Origin: Alkalibacterium sp046484155
GTDB lineage: Bacteria > Bacillota > Bacilli > Lactobacillales > Carnobacteriaceae_A
Direction of reading: 5' to 3'
NCBI RefSeq assembly: GCF_046484155.1
Contig: NZ_JAWOBT010000019.1
Span: 1 to 9,074, forward strand
DNA: 9,074 bases
A model generated the notes under the pieces. It worked only from the letters and a program-made list of their open reading frames with translations, made no database searches and had not been told where the DNA came from. Position 1 is the stretch's first letter, and each line of letters opens with the position of its first letter. Below are positions 6,599 to 9,074 of the stretch, one piece after another. The position numbers were made by a program, and so were the translations under genes.

Positions 6599-7591
6599 TT
6601 ATTCTTCGTCTTTAATATAGCCTTTAAATTGTTTTTCAAATAATGGTGATACAGAGCGGTTTTCATGGATGCGTTTAATGGCATGTCCCATTAATTCACC
6701 GACACTCACTTGAATGATTTTATCGCTCATTTTTTCTTCCGGTAACATGATCGAATCTGTCACGATCATTTGCTTGATCGGTGAGGCTTCTATCCGTTCG
6801 ATTGCCGGACCAGAAAAGACCGGGTGTGTCCCACATGCGTATATTTCTTTTGCACCTTTTTCCACCAAAGCGTCGGCAGCTAAAGTGATCGTTCCAGCCG
6901 TATCGATCAAGTCATCGATCAAGATGGCTGTTTTGCCTTCTACATTACCTACAATATTCATTATCTGTGCAACGTTTGCTTTCGGACGTCGCTTATCAAT
7001 GATTGCAATTGGAGATTTCAGGAATTCAGCCAATTTACGGGCCCGCGTCACGCCACCATGGTCTGGGGAAACAACAACCGTATCTTCGCCACCTAAGCCT
7101 TTATCAAGGAACCAGTTTGCGAGTAATGAAGCACCCAATAAATGATCAACTGGAATATCAAAAAATCCTTGAATCTGAGAAGCATGTAAATCTAGTGTCA
7201 GCATACGATCCGCACCAGCCATTGTAATCATGTTGGCTACGAGCTTCGCTGTGATCGGTTCTCTCGAACGTGCTTTTCTGTCTTGTCTTGCATAACCGTA
7301 GTAAGGCATGACAATATTGATTGTTTTTGCACTCGCACGTTTTAACGCATCGATCATGATCAAGACTTCCATCAAATTATCGTTGGTCGGTGCTGACGTT
7401 GATTGTACGACATACACATGGTCTCCTCGAATACTTTCTTCGATATTGATACGGATTTCGCCATCACTAAATTTCGTTACAGAAACATCCCCAAGTTCTA
7501 CACCTATATCAGCTGCAATCTTTTCAGCCAAAGGTATATTAGAACTCAACGCAAAAATCTTCAATTTTGGATCAGAATATTGTTCGGACAT
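6599..7591 (-). CDS. prs: Ribose-phosphate pyrophosphokinase (PRPP synthetase)
   Basis: A 330-residue cytoplasmic enzyme that transfers pyrophosphate from ATP to ribose 5-phosphate, making PRPP for purine, pyrimidine, NAD, histidine and tryptophan synthesis. Signatures include FSDGEI (41-46), the ATP-contacting RQDRKARSREPI (102-113), LDLHASQIQGFFD (133-145), VSPDHGG (174-180), and the PRPP-binding loop IDDLIDTAGTI (225-235). It is slightly longer than the Bacillus enzyme (about 317) through short tails at both ends. The start at 7591 is supported by GGAGG five bases upstream; an upstream in-frame ATA/ATG-rich extension to 7621 is not needed. It follows glmU on the same strand with a 109-base gap, the common Firmicute order. 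A possible internal promoter lies in that gap. A terminator-like hairpin follows. Confidence 0.97.
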   Translation of the reverse strand: MSEQYSDPKLKIFALSSNIPLAEKIAADIGVELGDVSVTKFSDGEIRINIEESIRGDHVYVVQSTSAPTNDNLMEVLIMIDALKRASAKTINIVMPYYGYARQDRKARSREPITAKLVANMITMAGADRMLTLDLHASQIQGFFDIPVDHLLGASLLANWFLDKGLGGEDTVVVSPDHGGVTRARKLAEFLKSPIAIIDKRRPKANVAQIMNIVGNVEGKTAILIDDLIDTAGTITLAADALVEKGAKEIYACGTHPVFSGPAIERIEASPIKQMIVTDSIMLPEEKMSDKIIQVSVGELMGHAIKRIHENRSVSPLFEKQFKGYIKDEE

Positions 7592-7600
7592 GTGGGCCTC
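7592..7600 (-). promoter_or_regulatory. Ribosome binding site of prs
   Basis: The minus strand reads TGGAGGCCCAC and then ATG at 7591. GGAGG is 5 bases from the start and fixes this ATG over the alternative at 7621. Confidence 0.8.
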
Positions 7601-7635
7601 CATTATTTTTATTCTTATCATTTATATACTATCAG

Positions 7636-7668
7636 TTTATGCCTACAAGGTAAATAAATCAACCATAG
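7636..7668 (-). promoter_or_regulatory. Possible promoter in the glmU-prs gap
   Basis: On the minus strand TTGATT, a 17-base spacer and TAAACT occur upstream of prs; a second TATAAA-like box follows within 20 bases. Each box matches the consensus at about four of six positions. It could let prs be expressed independently of glmU, but the evidence is weak. Confidence 0.3.
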
Positions 7669-7700
7669 AACTTTTTGAAAGCCCTATTTTAGAGAAAATT

Positions 7701-9002
7701 CTAATCTTTGTGAGGCATTTTTTTAAAATAGCCTTCTTTGTTGACTTGTCGCGCACGCGCGATGGCCAGGGCTTCTGACGGGACGTTGTCAGTGATGGTT
7801 GAACCGGCAGCAATGTAAGTGTTGGCTTCAACATCGATCGGTGCAATCAAGTTCGTGTTACACCCGATGAAAGAATTGTCTCCGACATTGATATGGTGTT
7901 TCTGCTTGCCATCATAGTTGACAAAAACGGTGCCACAGCCTAAATTGATATTTTCTCCCAACGTCGCATCTCCGACATAAGTCAAGTGACCCACTTTCGT
8001 GTTCTTTCCTAACGTCGCTTTTTTAATTTCGACAAAGTTACCAACGTGTGCATATTCTCCAATCACTGACTCCGGTCTTAAATGACTATTCGGACCGATA
8101 TTGCTGTAATTTTCCATGACTGATTCTTCGATCAGCGAACTTTTCACTTTGACATTAGACTGAATCATGCTGTTCTCAATGATGGAATGCGCACCGATAA
8201 CACAATCTTCACCGATGACCGTTGTGCCTTTCAAATAGACGCCCGGCTCGATCAGTGTATCTCGACCAATTTTAACATCACTTTCAATATACGTTTGATC
8301 AGGATCTACCATGGTTACACCATTACGCATGTGTTGGACATTGATACGTTTCTTCATCAGTTTATTTGCTTCAGCTAAAGCGACCCGATCGTTTACACCC
8401 AGTGCTTCTTCTTTGTTATCTAACTGATAAGCCGAAATCAACTCATCTTGATTTTTTAATATCTCCATCAAGTCCGGCAAGTAATATTCTCCTTGAGAAT
8501 TATTGTTGTCGACTTTTTTTAATGCTTGGAATAATGACTGGTTGTCAAAACAATACGTGCCTGTATTTATTTCTGTAACAGCTCTTTCTTCTTCCGAAGC
8601 ATCTTTTTGTTCAACAATTTTTGAGACAGAACCATCTCCTGAACGAATCACACGGCCATAGCCAAACGGATCATCAGCTTGTGCTGTGAGGACTGTCGCT
8701 TTTGCCTGAACTTTTTCATGATGAGCCATTAACCCTTCCAGCGTTTCTTTGGTCAGTAAGGGGGTGTCACCACAAATAACAACCGTCGTCCCTTCTTTAT
8801 CCTCCAGAAGAGGCGCAGCTTGTTCAACCGCATGCGCTGTTCCCAACTGCTCTTTCTGCAAAACATAGCTGCTCTTATCACCTAAGTAATCTTGCACTGT
8901 TTCTGCACCTACACCGGTAACGGTCACTATGTTATCTATTTGTGCCTCTAAAGCTTGGTCAATAACGTGACCCACCATCGGCTTACCCATAACTAAATGC
9001 AT
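7701..9002 (-). CDS. glmU: Bifunctional UDP-GlcNAc pyrophosphorylase / GlcN-1-P N-acetyltransferase, N-terminus missing
   Basis: This cytoplasmic enzyme acetylates glucosamine 1-phosphate and then couples the product to UTP, giving UDP-GlcNAc for peptidoglycan and teichoic acids. The 433 codons present show the uridyltransferase domain (QLGTAHAV 52-59, CGDTPLL 77-83, GYGR 114-117, NTGTYCFDN 146-154, GVND 202-205), then the left-handed beta-helix acetyltransferase (HLRPESVIGEYAHVGN from 307, GHLTYVGDATLG with the catalytic His about 339, VNYDGK, IGCNTNLIAP). The family is about 455-460 residues. Here the reading starts at HLVMGKPMVGHV, so about 24 residues carrying the nucleotide-binding LAAGKGTRM and LYKV motifs are absent. 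The ATG at 9000-9002 is an internal methionine codon, not a start: no ribosome binding site precedes it, and an in-frame stop lies at 9015-9017. The gene is cut by a sequence join at about 9003. It heads the glmU-prs pair. Confidence 0.93.
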   Translation of the reverse strand: MHLVMGKPMVGHVIDQALEAQIDNIVTVTGVGAETVQDYLGDKSSYVLQKEQLGTAHAVEQAAPLLEDKEGTTVVICGDTPLLTKETLEGLMAHHEKVQAKATVLTAQADDPFGYGRVIRSGDGSVSKIVEQKDASEEERAVTEINTGTYCFDNQSLFQALKKVDNNNSQGEYYLPDLMEILKNQDELISAYQLDNKEEALGVNDRVALAEANKLMKKRINVQHMRNGVTMVDPDQTYIESDVKIGRDTLIEPGVYLKGTTVIGEDCVIGAHSIIENSMIQSNVKVKSSLIEESVMENYSNIGPNSHLRPESVIGEYAHVGNFVEIKKATLGKNTKVGHLTYVGDATLGENINLGCGTVFVNYDGKQKHHINVGDNSFIGCNTNLIAPIDVEANTYIAAGSTITDNVPSEALAIARARQVNKEGYFKKMPHKD

Positions 9003-9074
9003 AGGTATGAGTGTTTATGGTAGCAACCTTAGTGTTGTTGCTGGAGACGTTGTAACTGCTAAAGTTTACTTCAC
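9003..9074. other. Unrelated terminal fragment beyond the glmU join
   Basis: These 72 bases do not continue glmU. On the plus strand one frame is open throughout and reads MSVYGSNLSVVAGDVV (from 9007) followed by TAKVYF, a valine-rich, beta-strand-like segment that could be part of a coding region from another genome. A minus-strand frame is also open. It is too short to identify. Confidence 0.5.

Noticed and set aside
6714..7145. Plus-strand protein antisense to prs
   Set aside because: It lies wholly within a well-conserved gene on the other strand, with no ribosome binding site and a low-information translation.
7308..7778. Plus-strand proteins spanning the glmU-prs gap
   Set aside because: They extend through the antisense of prs and glmU; only about 100 bases are intergenic and no start signal is seen.
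1..9074. Horizontal transfer island or new multi-gene system
   Set aside because: The genes on the main segment are separate housekeeping functions, there are no transposase, integrase or tRNA attachment signs, and both boundaries cut genes mid-domain as an assembly join would.

Overview
Most of the window (about 1490-9002) is low-GC DNA that reads like a Lactobacillales bacterium, plausibly Carnobacteriaceae-like. The grounds are strong AGGAG/GGAGG ribosome binding sites, TTG starts, compact hairpin-plus-U terminators, an L-lactate dehydrogenase with the residues of the FBP-activated type, and a glmU-prs pair in the order usual for Firmicutes. No 16S rRNA or other taxonomic marker is present, so this assignment is inference.

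The two ends do not belong to that genome segment. Positions 1-955 carry the start of a secreted tricorn-like protease in visibly more GC-rich DNA. It has no Shine-Dalgarno sequence and is followed by a palindromic repeat array (about 1069-1460); both look like Bacteroidota. At about 1489 the aspartate 4-decarboxylase gene stops matching its family between one codon and the next and runs into the repeats. At about 9003 the glmU gene loses its first 24 or so residues, and the last 72 bases are unrelated sequence. The simplest reading is a chimeric metagenomic contig with two joins. A real rearrangement cannot be excluded from sequence alone.

Layout: (1) 1-955, minus strand, N-terminal 318 residues of a tricorn-like S41 protease; (2) 956-1488, no credible gene, a roughly 49-bp-period array of hairpin repeats; (3) 1012-2571, minus strand, aspD truncated at the join, real part about 1490-2571; (4) 2816-4786, minus strand, S9 acylaminoacyl-peptidase/prolyl oligopeptidase family enzyme with its own terminator; (5) 4967-5947, plus strand, ldh, ending in a bidirectional terminator shared with the convergent gene; (6) 6041-6484, minus strand, a small membrane-anchored NusG domain II protein; (7) 6508-6593, a long structured hairpin that ends prs transcription; (8) 6599-7591, minus strand, prs; (9) 7701-9002, minus strand, glmU lacking its N-terminus; (10) 9003-9074, foreign fragment.

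Functionally the Lactobacillales part is ordinary core metabolism: UDP-GlcNAc synthesis for the cell wall (glmU), PRPP for nucleotides (prs), pyruvate reduction (ldh), peptide turnover (S9 peptidase) and aspartate decarboxylation for energy and pH homeostasis (aspD). I found no defence system, prophage, CRISPR array or obvious new gene system. The observations most worth a second look are the repeat array, whose hairpin arms show compensatory changes, the two joins, and the 86-nt structured element between prs and the NusG-like gene.
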